This document shows, in pieces, positions 14,536-27,467 of a stretch of DNA of 64,000 nt. The stretch comes from Polydactylus sextarius (Eukaryota > Chordata > Actinopteri > Polynemidae), in NCBI GenBank assembly GCA_016801845.1, contig CM028907.1, positions 16,212,598 through 16,276,597 of the forward strand, in the 5' to 3' direction. The position numbers were made by a program, and so were the translations under genes. Positions within the stretch are counted from its first letter, which is position 1; each line of letters opens with the position of its first letter. The notes beneath the pieces are model-generated. The model did no database searches. It worked only from the letters and a program-made list of their open reading frames with translations, and was not told the DNA's origin.

Positions 14536-16805
14536 CCATTATCTATGATGAATTTTTGGCGGTGATCATTTTGTTATAATGAATACAAAAAGATGAAATG
14601 ATGATAAAACTTGATATGATAAAATTATTCGGGACTATTGTCGCAAATAATTTCCTTTTTCACCTCGTTTTATCCTTTTTTCATAATAACATTTCATATA
14701 ATCCCATTCATTTACAGTGGGAAGAATTTGGTGCAGTTATTTGGAAATTATGTCACGAAAAATTCGTTTTTTGGAGAAAAAACTATTTGTCTGGCCAAGA
14801 CACACGTTTTGATGTATAATTTGTCTATGTGTGATCAACTATCATGACGTTATTAACGTTCAAAGTTTTTAAAAGGAGAAATACAAAGACAACAGTTCTT
14901 CACTAATGAGACACACACACATGCACAGACACAGGCAGAGTGCATGTTATGGCAGCAGGAAATGGGACAGGGTTAGGTCTCGAAGTACTGCTATTTAATC
15001 AAAAAGTAAAGCAGATATCCACAAAATTCTTTCACATTGTCATTTTTTTCTTCCTAGTGTCAAAAATGTGGACACCAGAGTGAGTTGAAAAGAACTGACA
15101 TTTCTGCTTTTCTGACTGAAACCTTTGCTGGATTAACATTGGATCCTATGGGGCAGTCGCGCTGTCCACTTGTCACTTAGAGGCTTCAAATTCAAAGACT
15201 ATAAATCCTATCATTTAGGTAGACACATTGTGGGAATCAGGACAAATGTGACTTTAGAAAAGATTATATGTGTAGAGTAGAATTTGAAGCTGAGAATACA
15301 GTTTTAAGAAGATATTCGGAGCATTTTTTAAAGCTGTCCACAATCTAGCTGCTGGGGTCCCTCACTCTAGCACAAACATACACAGCACATACACACTCAT
15401 TGAAAAGTCTGAATTTCTCCAGAATTGATCATGGTCATTGTTCTGTGACTGATCAAAAAGTATACAACCTAGCAAAACATTTGAATGCCACATCAAGACA
15501 GGGGAATTTTGTCTCCATTTTAAAGTTTTAATGATGTCTCTAGGTGAAAGTATGCTAGAGCAGCAGATGTTTTAAAAAGGTTGTGCAATGTTTTTCACTT
15601 TTTCCCATTCATTCTCTATGGGAAAAAATCTGCGAATTATTCATATTCTGATTATCAAAATAATAGCACACCAAGTCCAACCATTTTGGTGTATTATTTG
15701 TCTGTGTACGATGAACAGTATTTGAGTTAAAAGAAATCAAAAATTGTGCAGAAGAATAATAAAAAGAAGAAATACGTGGAAGAACAAAAGTTTGCAATGT
15801 GTAGCACTGCATCTGCACTGCAAAAGAAAACACACTAGAGCTTTTAACTTGGCATTGGCATTTCATTTTTTCCAATAACAACTTTTTACAACAACAACTT
15901 AACAACATTCTGTATCTATTAACATTAGTGCTGTGAATAATTGTGAGAACAAGCAATGTTCTGAGGCTGGTGTTGTGTGAGAGACTGTCAATAAGATCAG
16001 TAGCAATGGTAAGTGAGGAGGGGTGCCTGTTTAAAACATTCAGAGTTGCTAGACTTCAAATTTTTCACTTCCATAAGATAGGTATCATTTCGCTCATTGC
16101 TCATTTTGGGTGACATTATGAAGCCAAATGCTTGGATCCTATCCATTGAAGTCGTGGTGAACGAAGCACATTTCATCAGTGGGATAGCAGCAAGTTAGCA
16201 TAACTTCAATCTGCAGCATCCTGTGGATGGCTCATGTCCTCTAGAGTGCATGAGTGAATTCAAAGGTATTGAAACACTCAAATCTACCCTGTCCTGCTGC
16301 TTCTTCCTGTTTAACACTCCCCTGTACACACATACACGTACATGTCCACACTCAAACACACATGTAGACACACCCATTCACACATGATTTGGCACTTTCA
16401 CTTTCTCATTTACACACTCACATGCATATTCACACCCTCATGCCAAGCACTTGGGGTCAAAAGGTGTAGCTGTGTGTAGCTCATTTGCCTGTCTAACACG
16501 GACAGGACACCATTTCATGTGCCTCGAATTTAATGTAAATATAATAATATGTAATATGCAATATATTTATTAAAAACTTAAAGTTGTTGTCTTGACATAT
16601 TATTTACAGATGCATCTTGTGTATTAACCCTGAGGAGGCTTCAAATCAAAGAAGAAGCAGTGTGGAGACATCAACACACATGTGCACAGTTCTGAAAACC
16701 CGTGGACTTTAAATGAAGGTCAGTATTGAAATAATGCTTAAAAATTCAATAAAGTCATTACTAGTCCACTCACATAGTCATGTGATACACACGTAGTCAT
16801 TTGAT
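14536..16805. other. gene-free stretch, partly repeat-like
   Basis: No exon supported. The words around 15595-15630 (CCCATTCATTCTCTATGGGA) match a phrase I associate with common teleost interspersed DNA repeats, but boundaries could not be drawn. The overlapping 60-115 aa open frames lack recognisable homology. Confidence 0.45.
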
Positions 16806-16885
16806 ACACACACATATACACACACAGACACACACACACACACACGTATTCCTGTTCACAAAAAAAAAAAAAAAAAAAAAAAAAA
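16806..16885. repeat. (CA)n tract followed by poly-A
   Basis: An imperfect CA tract (16806-16845) and, 14 bp later, a 26-nt poly-A run (16860-16885). Together they create a chance open frame. Confidence 0.9.
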
Positions 16886-19426
16886 GATTACAGCAGAGGT
16901 GGTGGGGTTGTTTTTGTTATTGTTTTGTTGGTTTGACTTTTCTCACCAAAAGAACTGTTCACCCAAAATTTACATCTGGTCTCGTTTGAAATGTTATCTG
17001 TCTTATCTGTCTAAGGTATCACTATGTACTTTGCTCATTTGAAAAGTAGTTTTACAAAAACATTGCTTTTTTTTTTTCTTAAGTTTTGGGTTATTCATAT
17101 AGTTTATGAAAAGTCATGTAGCAAAAAAAAAACACCCATGCAAACACTTTCTGTCCCTCAGTCCAAAGACATTTCATTAACTAGGAAGTTTGACAGAGAA
17201 ATACTGCAAATCTTTTCTTTCAATCAACATATAGATTAATCAACCAATCTTTTAAATGACAAAATAACAAATAAAGACCGAAAATCAACCTGTAACCATA
17301 CTATGGCATGTGCGTACCATTAACATTGTCACAATAAAGCTGACAGAGAATGGTTGAACTGTGTTTTGATCTTTGCTCTGTGATGTGACATATACACAAT
17401 AAAAATTTGCCTCAGAAGCTTCCTAAAAAACCTCTCTCAGAAAGCTGTTTCAGGGTGGGAGGTTTTAAACACATGGTTTTGCACCTATTTGGCATATTTT
17501 CAGGATTAACTGGCACCCTCATTATGAAATGCAAGCACTTGGCACTGACTGGCTGCCTTCACTGCCACTCAAATGAATGTAACTTCGTCATCTTCGAAAA
17601 ACGGACAGACCATCTTTTTTACAGCTAATCACCTTTGAAGAGGAGGTAATGAATCAAAGTGGGGGGCAGTGAGATACAATTTACATCACATTTTTGAAAT
17701 TGACCCATTTTCTAGTGGACGTCTCTAAAAGGAATTTCTATGAAAATGAAATGTTCAGAATTTCTAGCACTTTTCACACTTTTTCTGGAATGTAGGTGGA
17801 CTGCAGTTCTTCTACAAAGACAAGGTAAAAGTGCTTTAATACTTGTTGGAGGTTAACAGTATACCGCTAGAAACAAAGTATTAATTAATCAATAACTTTC
17901 ATATGCTTACAGGCTGGTAACTTTTTATGGTTCGATTGGCTCAAACATGTTATCACAACAAGTGCAGATGATCTCTACATTTCCATAGACGCTACAGTTG
18001 AGGCAGAAGTACAGCCATTGAATGTTACCTTTGTGGTTGAGGATTGAATCTGTAACTGAACCCATAACAGACTTACAACAAGATAACAAACACTTATCTG
18101 AGCTATCTTAACCTAATCAATTGTGATGCAGTTAACTAACTGTATTTAACCTAATGTCATTGATATTTGTGGAAAATAATGGAACACCATTGTAAAGATC
18201 AGTGTTTCTGTTGCTTGTCCAACAAAAACACATCTTTAGCCACTAGAGAGGCAATGACACTGGAGAGGTCAGTGGTGACGCATTGTGAACCTTCACAAGA
18301 GAAGTTACCAGTCACTGTTGGGTTCATTCATGTTAAGTTCATTCTATGTCCCAATGAACCAAGGAGAAAATCTTCCTCAAAACATCACATATAGACTGTA
18401 ATCCAAATCCATTTCTGTGTGGAGTCTTCATATTATGGAAATAATAAGTACACGTTAAGTTCTCTTGTTTCTACTGGTGTATCAACTAAGGTTCTCCAAA
18501 TTCCTCAAGGGTATAAACAATGTGTCTGTGCCGGACCACAGCTGTTGAATACTTTCTATACAGATCCCTAGGCACTTTAGATAACACTCATTCCTCTATG
18601 GGAACTGACAGATGCTGTAGATGGGGTAATTGACCTCCAGAAATTATAAAGAGAAAAAGTAAATTATAGCGAAGCAGTGCACTACTCATTTGCACTAAAG
18701 GTGATGAAGAAAATGGGCAAAAGCTGCTTCCTTCAACACACCTGAGTCTGCTGTATATTTCATTTTACCTTCATTTATACCAGAGATGTTATACCTCTCG
18801 GCCTTCGCTCAAAAAGCAGCTGAGAAAACATCATTTTAAAACATGTACAAACAGTGGCACTGTCTTTTAAACACAAAGCAGATGAATGGTATAGTATTCA
18901 ATTTAAAGTGCCATATTCTTATATTATTCCATTCTGCTAACTTTGCAAGTTTTCAAGCATTTTGATCCTGAAGTGGTGGTTTAGACAGCGGTTGTATCTG
19001 GTACAAAAAACAAAAAAGCTGCATTTTCCGATCAGTCGTCGCCCACTTATGGGATTTGCTTGTCTCAAAGCATCAAGGTATAGACTTAGTTGCTCTGAGA
19101 CAAGCAATAAAAAACTGCATAATAAGGAAATGAAAGACAAACTACACCAACGTGATGCTGAGGGTGCTGTTGTAGTACTATGAAAGCTCATCAATGCCAC
19201 AAGCCAGAAAGTGAAAGGTTTGACTGTTTCAGCACTGTACGATCTCATTGATGTTCATATGTCTGATGTCTTCAGAATGTCATTAAAACTGACATTGTGC
19301 TTTATTTGATGCTAATGTTTTTGAGTATGTAGTAAAAGTATGTCACTTTTATTTCAAATAATGTCACATGAATACATTAATGGATGACAGATTATTTAAA
19401 GAAAATAACATGATTGGATTTTTTTT
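16886..19426. other. gene-free stretch
   Basis: No exon, RNA gene or recognisable transposon. Only short A-runs are seen. A GGTTCGATTGG word at 17931-17941 resembles a tRNA B box, but no cloverleaf surrounds it. Confidence 0.5.
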
Positions 19427-19949
19427 AAAGGTCCCATATTATAAGATAATTCTATGAGCTTCACTGAACATGTCTGCAAAGTAGTTTGTTGAAAATACTT
19501 CTCAGATTAGGCATATTTGTTTCCCTCTCTACCCCCTGGTTCAGAAAAGGCTGTTTCTCATTAGAATTCCATGCAAATAAGCTGCTACTGTCCACGCCAC
19601 CAGTGAGAGGAACAAAGAAGATGTAAACAACAGAATTCTCCAACTACATGCCGCAAAGTATTTAACGGCTACACAAACCACCTACTGAGCTGGACCTTTT
19701 TATCGCTTTCTTAGAATGAGGGCTGTGATCCGCCATGTTTGTTATTGTTTGAAACTTACGTCAGAGTTCATAACTCTGTGTTGTTGTGTTGTTAACAACC
19801 ATACCAGGGGTATGGTTAGATGGGGATATTCCATTATGTTGGAGGGTGGTGTTATTCAAATATCCTTGTCTGTGATGTACATAACGAGGAGAAAATTAAA
19901 TGGATGGTTTAAACACACAGTTTATACTTTAAAAACACCGTCTAACACA

Positions 19950-20021
<72 letters not shown>

Positions 20022-20076
20022 GACATTCAAAAGCCATCAAAAGTGTTTTTTTTTTTCATTATATGAGACCTGAAAA
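19427..20076. mobile_element. candidate non-autonomous DNA transposon, about 650 bp
   Basis: The left end reads AAAGGTCCCATATTATAAG and the right end, reverse complemented, reads TTTTCAGGTCTCATATAATG. This gives an imperfect terminal inverted repeat of about 20 bp (roughly 75% by eye). The AAAGGTCCCATATTAT start is a phrase I recognise from a repeat found throughout percomorph genomes. The interior has no transposase frame and carries a (TA)n tract at 19953-20012 near the right end. Superfamily and target duplication are unresolved. Confidence 0.6.
19953..20012. repeat. (TA)n microsatellite, 60 bp
   Basis: A pure TA dinucleotide run inside the right part of the 19427-20076 element. It is self-complementary and likely to form cruciforms or vary in length. 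Confidence 0.97.
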
Positions 20077-23000
20077 CAACTTTTTAGTTATTTTTAAGCT
20101 AAATTCTCAGCCATCTGACCTGCAACTTTCATTGTTCTGGTTCCCTCTCACTGCTGTCATTCTGTTGCTTTCATCCACAGCAGGTGGCTGTTTTCAACTA
20201 TAAAGCTCAGCCAGTGAACACAGTGTGGCATTTAGCAACTAAAAAGCCAGATATTTCCCCCAGGATTTGATAAAATACAAAAGCAAAGCTAAAACAGAAT
20301 ACATTTTGTGCTTTCATTCACTAGCTGTCCAGAAACACAACTTAAACTCAAATGTTGTCCATAACTGGTGGATGTGTAAATAAGCAACTGTTTGCTACAT
20401 CAAGCTTAAATAAAGATGATAAGTCAGTGTTGTGTTCAGAATGTGTTTCTGCTAAAAAAAAAAGTCATGTTTACTCTTTCAAACTAGAGAAAACTCCATT
20501 GAGGCAGAGGGAGATAGTCGGATTATTCTCCTACGAGTGTGAATGCTTCTATCCCGCAGGTTGATTTTCTCTTTGTAGCAGTCAGACAATATTGCAAAGC
20601 CTTTATGAAGTGGATTGAGATTCAGTATGATTCTATGTCAGACTGGTTGACACAAGACCGCCCACTGCAGCACAAACAGCGAAGAGCACAGGAGTCATTA
20701 AAAATGCTGTGTATTATTCATCACACACTCACAGCATCTGCACAAATACACATTTTCTGGTGAGTGCGGTTGAAAAACTGTCTGACCACTAGATGCTTAA
20801 GCGCGGAGTCTGATTTAAGATAGCATTGAGAGTTAATTTAACATTCACACTGTGACTCACAGCATCATCCAGGAACACTTACTGTAGGATTAAATCATCA
20901 TTCAGAGCTCTGTATACACATTCACTTAACAGGATTTACATTGATAATACAGCAGCAGAGGACACAGATGACAAAAAATGTTTCTGTCCAACTCAAACCA
21001 GCTGTAAGTAAACATAGCTCAGGATTGTAAACTTTGCCCTGAGATCCCATTATGTCAGGTTAATTCACATATATCTCCTGGCTAAAAAGAATATGCAGAC
21101 ACTTTTGACCTACCGAGCCAAAGTTTGTTGAGTTGTAAAAGATGTACTGTAATGTCACTGCCGAGGAGCCACTTTCAAATCAAACACCAAATTAGGCTGT
21201 AAAACTGCTGTAGCTGAGGTGAAGACCTGAAATCATCACTTTTTCGTGTAGCACAGCCATTTTATTTTACTAACATCCTTGTTTTTAATTACAAAAATGG
21301 TCTGACTGCCATTTTAAAGCTGCAGCAGCACACATATATTTCACAATAAATAGCTAGAAAAGTATCAGTAAGAATAAAAGAGAGGCAGACAAAGCCCCCA
21401 AAAAACATGAGATAGTAAAGGACATAAACTAATTACTTCTCATGTTCATTGGCTTTTTTTAAAAACATTTATTCATCTCTTTACTGATTTTGAATTACTC
21501 ATCGATGTGTACCAGCATTAGGAAATAGGAGAAGAAAAAACATTGTCATAGAAGACACTTATCTTTCTGAGAGTTCAATAGGTACAGCAAACTTTAGATA
21601 AGTATGTTTTCCCAAGAATAACCGTGTGTTTTCTTTCTTTCTTTCTTCTTTTTCTTTTCTTTCTTTTTTGGAATAGAAAAGAATTGTCCTTTTGCTGAGC
21701 CACATTTTATTTTCAAGTTATAAAAGCAATTTCATGAGGCAAACAAGAAAAGAATGTTTACAGTAGGAAAGGGGAAAGAAAGTATCAGAATAGAGCCAAT
21801 ACAGACAAGAAGAAGAGGAAAAAAATATATATTGTCAGGAAACTGTATTCAAACTTCTGTGTGCAGATAGTCCAATAAAATCCTCTCCAGGCTGCTGTCG
21901 CGGGGGCTTCTTGTGAACCTTTACTGACACCTCCGAACTGTTATCAGTGCAGCCACGTGTCTTCACTGCAGTATTTCTCTGGTGTGTCCTTATTCGAGTG
22001 TTTTTTCACTGCCACAGCACATCTTCACATCGTCATTTGAAATGAATAAGAAATGACTGCAGGTGTGCACCAGTTGAATGTGCTCAAGTAGTGAGAATTT
22101 GTTTACTTCAGTGATCCTCGTACATGGAGTAAACAACAACTAGTGTATAACCGCTGTAAGAGAATACTAATAGTTTACTACAAATAATTATTATATAATT
22201 ATGTTTAAATATACATAATTACATCATGTGATGGTATAGACTGATGGTCCATTGGTAAGCCAGATAAGTGTTCGGGACCTGGAGGTGGAAAACTCGATAA
22301 AGGGATGGATAAACGCTGTAGTGAGTGTGAGCTTGCACAGCAGAGGTGTTGGCTCGCTTAGTGATGCAGACAGGACCTACAAATTGTTTGACAACTTGAA
22401 GGACTTGACCCTAAAAGGCAGTTCACTGATAGTTTTGTAATGAGTTGACCTGTCACTAATACCTTGTGCAAGCGTGCTGTAAAGTCCAACGGGTCCTCAG
22501 AGAGGTGAATGTCTGAAAGGAGGCGAAGGTAACAGGGAAATACTGATGAGAAAAGTGCCTCAGCTGACAGACCTAAGAGCAGAGCAAGAGAGAGAGAGAG
22601 TCTGGCACAAACAACTGCTCAACAATAAAACGAGCGTGGTGTTGGTTTGTGTTTTTTGGGACAGCATTTATAGTGTCGAGATATGTCCCACTGACACAGC
22701 TAGAGGGCAGAAAGGTTTCAGGGTTTTCTAATTGCATAGGTGAGCTGACTTGCCAGGGAGACCGTGTCAGGTGTCAGTGTTGTTGGAACATTGAATATAG
22801 GACAAAATAAAAGTTAAAGTGGTTTGACTGCATGACCGGCTCCAATCCACAGAAGTCTGTTTATGTTGCCTGGGATGGCTGCTGCACTTTGTAGAGGTGA
22901 GAAAAGGTGAAGGACAAGCAAATGCTGTGAAGCAGGCAGAAACAAAAACAAAAAGAGGAGACCCACTTTAAGTGTGTGATGAACTGAAGACCCCAGTGAA

Positions 23001-23160
23001 TGTATGTTTACATGGATAGCATGCTGAGGACAACTAGTGGACAGGAGAAGGACAAAGTGCTTTTTACACACACAAAATTATTCTGCAATGTCTTTGTGAA
23101 GTTGAGTTTGCAGAAAGACTATTCTCTAAACATATCTATCTATCTAAATACTAGTATATA

Positions 23161-23161
<1 letters not shown>
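20077..23161. other. gene-free stretch
   Basis: No exon supported. There is a (TTTC)-type pyrimidine patch at about 21632-21668. The sequence 22240-23070 is somewhat GC-richer, with several short open frames, none recognisable. Confidence 0.5.

Positions 23162-23228
<67 letters not shown>
23162..23228. repeat. (TA)n microsatellite, 67 bp
   Basis: A pure TA run preceded by a short TATC patch (23131-23146). A second TA run follows at 23379-23411. Confidence 0.97.
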
Positions 23229-23231
<3 letters not shown>

Positions 23232-23375
23232 TGCAGCCGTTACAAATTGTTATTGTTACACCTGTGTTTTTTTCTTTGGCTCATCTTTGGCTCATCTTTG
23301 ACTGCTACATGCCCATTACATCTGAGAGCTATGCATCTATTCTTAAAAGCCCCATGGTTAATTAGGTTTGGGTTA

Positions 23376-23378
<3 letters not shown>

Positions 23379-23411
<33 letters not shown>
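23379..23411. repeat. (TA)n microsatellite, 33 bp
   Basis: A pure TA run 150 bp after the longer one at 23162-23228. Confidence 0.95.
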
Positions 23412-23415
<4 letters not shown>

Positions 23416-26400
23416 TTACTTTTATTTTTTTAATAAGAGCAGGATTTAATATATCTCCTTGGCATCTCGTTGACATGAAACCTGCATCTTGTGGTTTAGT
23501 GTGTGAGTGAATGTTATGTGGTTTGTTGTATGCAGCAGCCATCGATGTCTCCCAGTAGGTTATCTTTGCTTATAAAGTGACACCCTCGGGCTGTATGTCC
23601 CACTTAATGCTTTGTGTTCATAGAGGAGCTGTCTTTGACTCGGTTTTCTAAAAACTTACATCATGTCACAGTTTCCTTCTTCACGCATATTGTGCAAAAA
23701 AATTAAAAGATTTTTTTTTTTAAAGACAACAAAAATAGACAGCAAGAAGAAAACGTCAACGCGTGATTTTCAAGTTGATTACAGTTCCGCAGTGAGGAAA
23801 GACTTAATTTTGCAGCCGTGACGTGAGTGTTTCTAATCTCTGCGCAGGCGGCGAGGCACAAAGTAAGCTCCCATTGTGCTTTCTGCATCCACTAGCATTT
23901 GTTGCAGCAAACCTATGTGGCAGCAATCACACAAACCTCCCGCATTAGATTAGATCTCGGCAGACATCAATCACAGGAGTGCAACTGGAAGCAGCAACAG
24001 TGTTAAGCTTCGTTTAAATTGGCTACTGTGAACAAGATGAGCTGTGGAGCTGAAAAGGAAAGTAAGCCAGAGGACAGTGAAGAAGAGATGGAGGAGGAGA
24101 AAGCAGTGGATAATGAGCTTTGTTAGGAGAAAGGGGAGAAGGGGGGCAAAGAAAAAAAAAACTGTGTTTAACTTAGAGAATTATGGCCCTGGTTGTGTGA
24201 AATGAGAAAAACTTCAGGAATTATTCACTGACTGGTAATTAAATTCACTATGAAACTTTAAATCGGCTAAATAAATTGCTTTTCTACATTAGCTGCCCTT
24301 GATTCCTCCTCAGAGCAGCTTTCAGGATCTTATTATTTGTTTGCTTTACCTTAATTCTGCCAAATAGGATGTTTTAGGTCACTTTTAGAAACTGTTTTCT
24401 CAAGTCATTGGTTCTTGTCCGGTGAGAAGAAAAAAAAAACATCTGCCTCTAATAACTGGATATATTGAAACATAATTAGATGTAGCCTAACGTAATTAGA
24501 TGTTGGGTTATGTCACAGATTTTTAATTTGTTCTCACACTTATGTGTTATTAAGCTTAATCTACATAGACTACATTTACGTGATAAGCTTAAACATATAG
24601 TAATTATAATACTCACAAAGGTTTAGACTTATAAACATGGTGGATGATGGAACAGAACTCATTTGCTGTTATTTCAACAAGAGACATATTAACATTTTTT
24701 CTCTGATTGAGTTTACAAGCACTCTATTATTGTTAGGCAATACACTGATTAATAAAACCGTGAACAACCTTTTATGTAATTACCTGAATTAGTGAAGGTC
24801 ATTATAATCAGAGTGCAAGCATGACTTACATTTCTATTCAACCTGTTTATTTTCCAGGGACATTTAAGCACATTAGTCAAAAAAATACATGTTTCTCAAA
24901 AAAAATGTATTGAGATTAAACAGCTTTGTGTGTGTGTGTGTGTGATATTTGAAAAAGTAAATAAACCAAAGGAAATCAGAGTTAATAACACGATTAGTGC
25001 TGCTGATAAGTCACCGATTGATCATTAGAAGAATCACATTACTCAGAACTAAGTCAAAGTCACGTTACAAATCTTAAATTACAGTATAATGTAACTTAAA
25101 GCCCTGTTCTTGTCAACAAAAGTGTATTTCTTATATCATAAATAGATGCTTTAAATAATTGAATTATTTTTTTTTTTTTTACCTAGCTAGTTTCTCTGAT
25201 GGTACATTTCTTGGCTCTTTGTATCAACCACTTTTAGACCAGTTTAAATATTCTAATACATACCATACAGTACGATCTACCGCCTAGATGCTGTATACAC
25301 ACTTACTCCTATCTCCTCCACTACTGTCTTTTATTTTACAGGAAGAAAGGACAGTGGGAAGTTTCACAGTCAAGACACACTGCTACTTGTAAAGTGGAGC
25401 AATAAGGAAAGAACTGTCATTTCTGTCAAAGGGTGAAAAACTTTGAGAGAAACAGACTGTATATATTATGTTTAAGATTCCTGTGCAACCACAGAGATTT
25501 TTATTTGATTGATATCATTAAAAATCATTAAAGGAAAACAGATCACCCTCCAGTGAACAGAGGCATCAAGTTCACCTTGCATTGTCTTTGCAGCTACAGC
25601 AGCATGTGCACCATGTTTTCATTCCTTCGATTCATAATTATTTTAAAGGGCACCGGCAACATCAAAGGCCCATTGTCGGAAGGCGTTGTCTCTCCCTACT
25701 GTTGTGTCTCCAGTCTCCTGTCCAAACACTTCTTCAACACAAATGGAATTAAATTAATTGCTGAAGAGACTGGCAGCTGGCAGGAAGTGGCTAAGGCAAG
25801 AAACGACTCCCATTAATATGGAACAGATCGTTTACACCAGAGGATTTGTGAGTATGGTGAGAAGTTCAGGTAACTAAACAGCTTTACTTACAATTTATAC
25901 ACAACGAAACCATTTTGAACTTGAATGGAACAATGGGTGCATTCAAAAACCAGCAGTGTTGAATCAAATTGTATTGAAGTTCATTTGTGTGGAAAGTGCA
26001 GTCCATGGTCTGCCTAAAAACATAGGTCTCTGACCTCTGATCCAAAGTGACCAAAATGTTGGAAGCAGACTACAATACAGGGCATTGTACAACACATATA
26101 GCACAATAGCCAGGACAAATAGCTCAAGGTGACGCGAGGACGAGGTAAAAACTTGAGATATATGGTCAGAAATATGTTCAGATGAAAATATATCACAACT
26201 GCTGGTAAGTATTGAGTACATTGAGAATTGGAGGTTGGACATCAAAAATCAAAAAGTCTACATGGCTGTTGCCAGAGGGCTAAGGGGTGTCAGGACGTAG
26301 AGGACTGTTAATGGTAAAACAGCACAAGAAGAAAGAATAACAAGGACAGACCCCCCTGAGAGATACTGAAACACTGGACAGACATCTCACCATCATACAC

Positions 26401-26539
26401 ACCAACTACAAGAGCAGACCACAACAACCTCCCGGCAGACATCCACAGGCACGATGAGCTGGACAGAAACTGGGATGAATTGTCTGCTAAGAGAATGCCT
26501 CAGGCAGAGGAGGACCGAGGGTGATCATGAGGAAGAGTA
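23412..26539. other. gene-free stretch with a possible conserved patch
   Basis: No exon supported. About 24220-24400 (ACTGGTAATTAAATTCAC, CGGCTAAATAAATTGC, TTTGCTTTACCTTAATTC) has the texture of conserved non-coding DNA. The open frame at 25553-25816 has no recognisable homology. Confidence 0.45.
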
Positions 26540-26665
26540 ATATCAAAATATCATGGAAGACCATTCCTCTCCATGGGATGTATCATCAACAGATAGAGGA
26601 AGAGACTGACATCATGAAATCCTAGTAGTGGCTGGAAAGAGGCCTGTAGGCTCAGGAGGGGCTCT
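26540..26665 (+). mobile_element. LINE fragment, plus strand (restriction-like-endonuclease type non-LTR element)
   Basis: Translating the + strand gives a decayed peptide TIPLHGMYHQQIEEETDIMK followed by stops and WLERGL. This matches the same region of the minus-strand fragment next door (MYHCQIEEVADIKK, YQWLEKAGL), at roughly three-quarters nucleotide identity by eye. The two are therefore separate old copies of one family, in opposite orientation. Upstream sequence from about 26330 may belong to the same copy but is not recognisable. Confidence 0.7.
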
Positions 26666-26725
26666 CTTAAACTAAGCTATCTGGTTTAAGGTACAGCTGA
26701 CAACTACAACGTGCAAAATGATTTT

Positions 26726-26728
<3 letters not shown>

Positions 26729-26767
<39 letters not shown>
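26729..26767. repeat. (TA)n microsatellite bordering the LINE fragment (left)
   Basis: A pure TA run of about 39 bp directly abutting the 3' side of the minus-strand LINE fragment. The element frame reads straight into it as an Ile-Tyr repeat. Confidence 0.97.
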
Positions 26768-26769
<2 letters not shown>

Positions 26770-27429
26770 CCTGTTCCAGCTGTTCTTTCAACCCATGGTA
26801 CTTTTCAACCTTTTTGTGTTCCTTCTTTCTGATGTTGGCATCAGCTGGTATCGCCACATTTATCACCACTGTCTTCTTCTGCACTTTGTCCACCACCACT
26901 ATGTCTGATTGGTTAGTCAGGAGCTGTTTGTCAGTCTGGAAGCTGAAGTCCCACAGAACCTTGACACTGCTGTTCTCAGCCACCTTCTATGTCACAGCCC
27001 TTTGGGATTTGGGTACTTCTATTCCATACTGGGTACAGATGTTCCCGTACACTATTCCAGCTACCTGGTTGTGCCTGGGTGTATGCTGACCCAGCTAGCA
27101 TCTTACACCCTGCCACTATGTGCTGGACTGTCTCAGGGGCATCTTTGCACAGTCTGCAGCTTGGGTCTGGTCTACTGTGGTAGATCTTGGCCTCTATGGC
27201 TCTTGTACCTAGGGCCTGTTCTTGTGCTGCCATGATTAGTGCCTCTGTGCTGTCTGTAAGTCCAGCCTTTTCCAGCCACTGGTAGGTCTTTTTGATATCA
27301 GCCACTTCTTCAATTTGACAGTGGTACATTCCATGTAGGGGCTTATTCCTCCAAGTTGTCTGTTGTCTGCTCCTCTTCTTAGCAGTTCATCCTTTGTAGC
27401 TATTTTCTTGATGTACTCTTGGATGTTCA

Positions 27430-27435
<6 letters not shown>
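26768..27435 (-). mobile_element. LINE ORF fragment with CCHC-like and restriction-like-endonuclease segments, frameshifted
   Basis: The minus strand encodes, in order but across frameshifts, MYHCQIEEVADIKKTYQWLE, then ALIMAAQEQALGTRAIEAK, the cysteine-histidine segment CRLCKDAPETVQHIVAGC, then (in another frame) VKVLWDFSFQTDKQLL, QSDIVVVDKVQKKTVVINVA and IRKKEHKKVEKYHGLKEQLE. This is the C-terminal part of fish non-LTR retrotransposon polyproteins, with a zinc-knuckle-like motif followed by a PD-(D/E)xK nuclease as in the R2/R4/NeSL/Rex6 group. The nuclease PD is SD in this copy. At least two frameshifts make it dead. It is bounded on both sides by (TA)n tracts and stops before the usual 3' end of such elements. 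The exact clade is not certain. Confidence 0.88.

Positions 27436-27465
<30 letters not shown>
27435..27465. repeat. (TA)n microsatellite bordering the LINE fragment (right)
   Basis: A TA run of about 31 bp directly at the other end of the same LINE fragment, preceded by GTG. Confidence 0.97.

Positions 27466-27467
<2 letters not shown>

Noticed and set aside
17931..17941. GGTTCGATTGG resembling a tRNA B box
   Set aside because: No A box or cloverleaf at the right distance.
26711..27235. Several plus-strand open frames
   Set aside because: Antisense shadows of the minus-strand LINE and the TA repeat.
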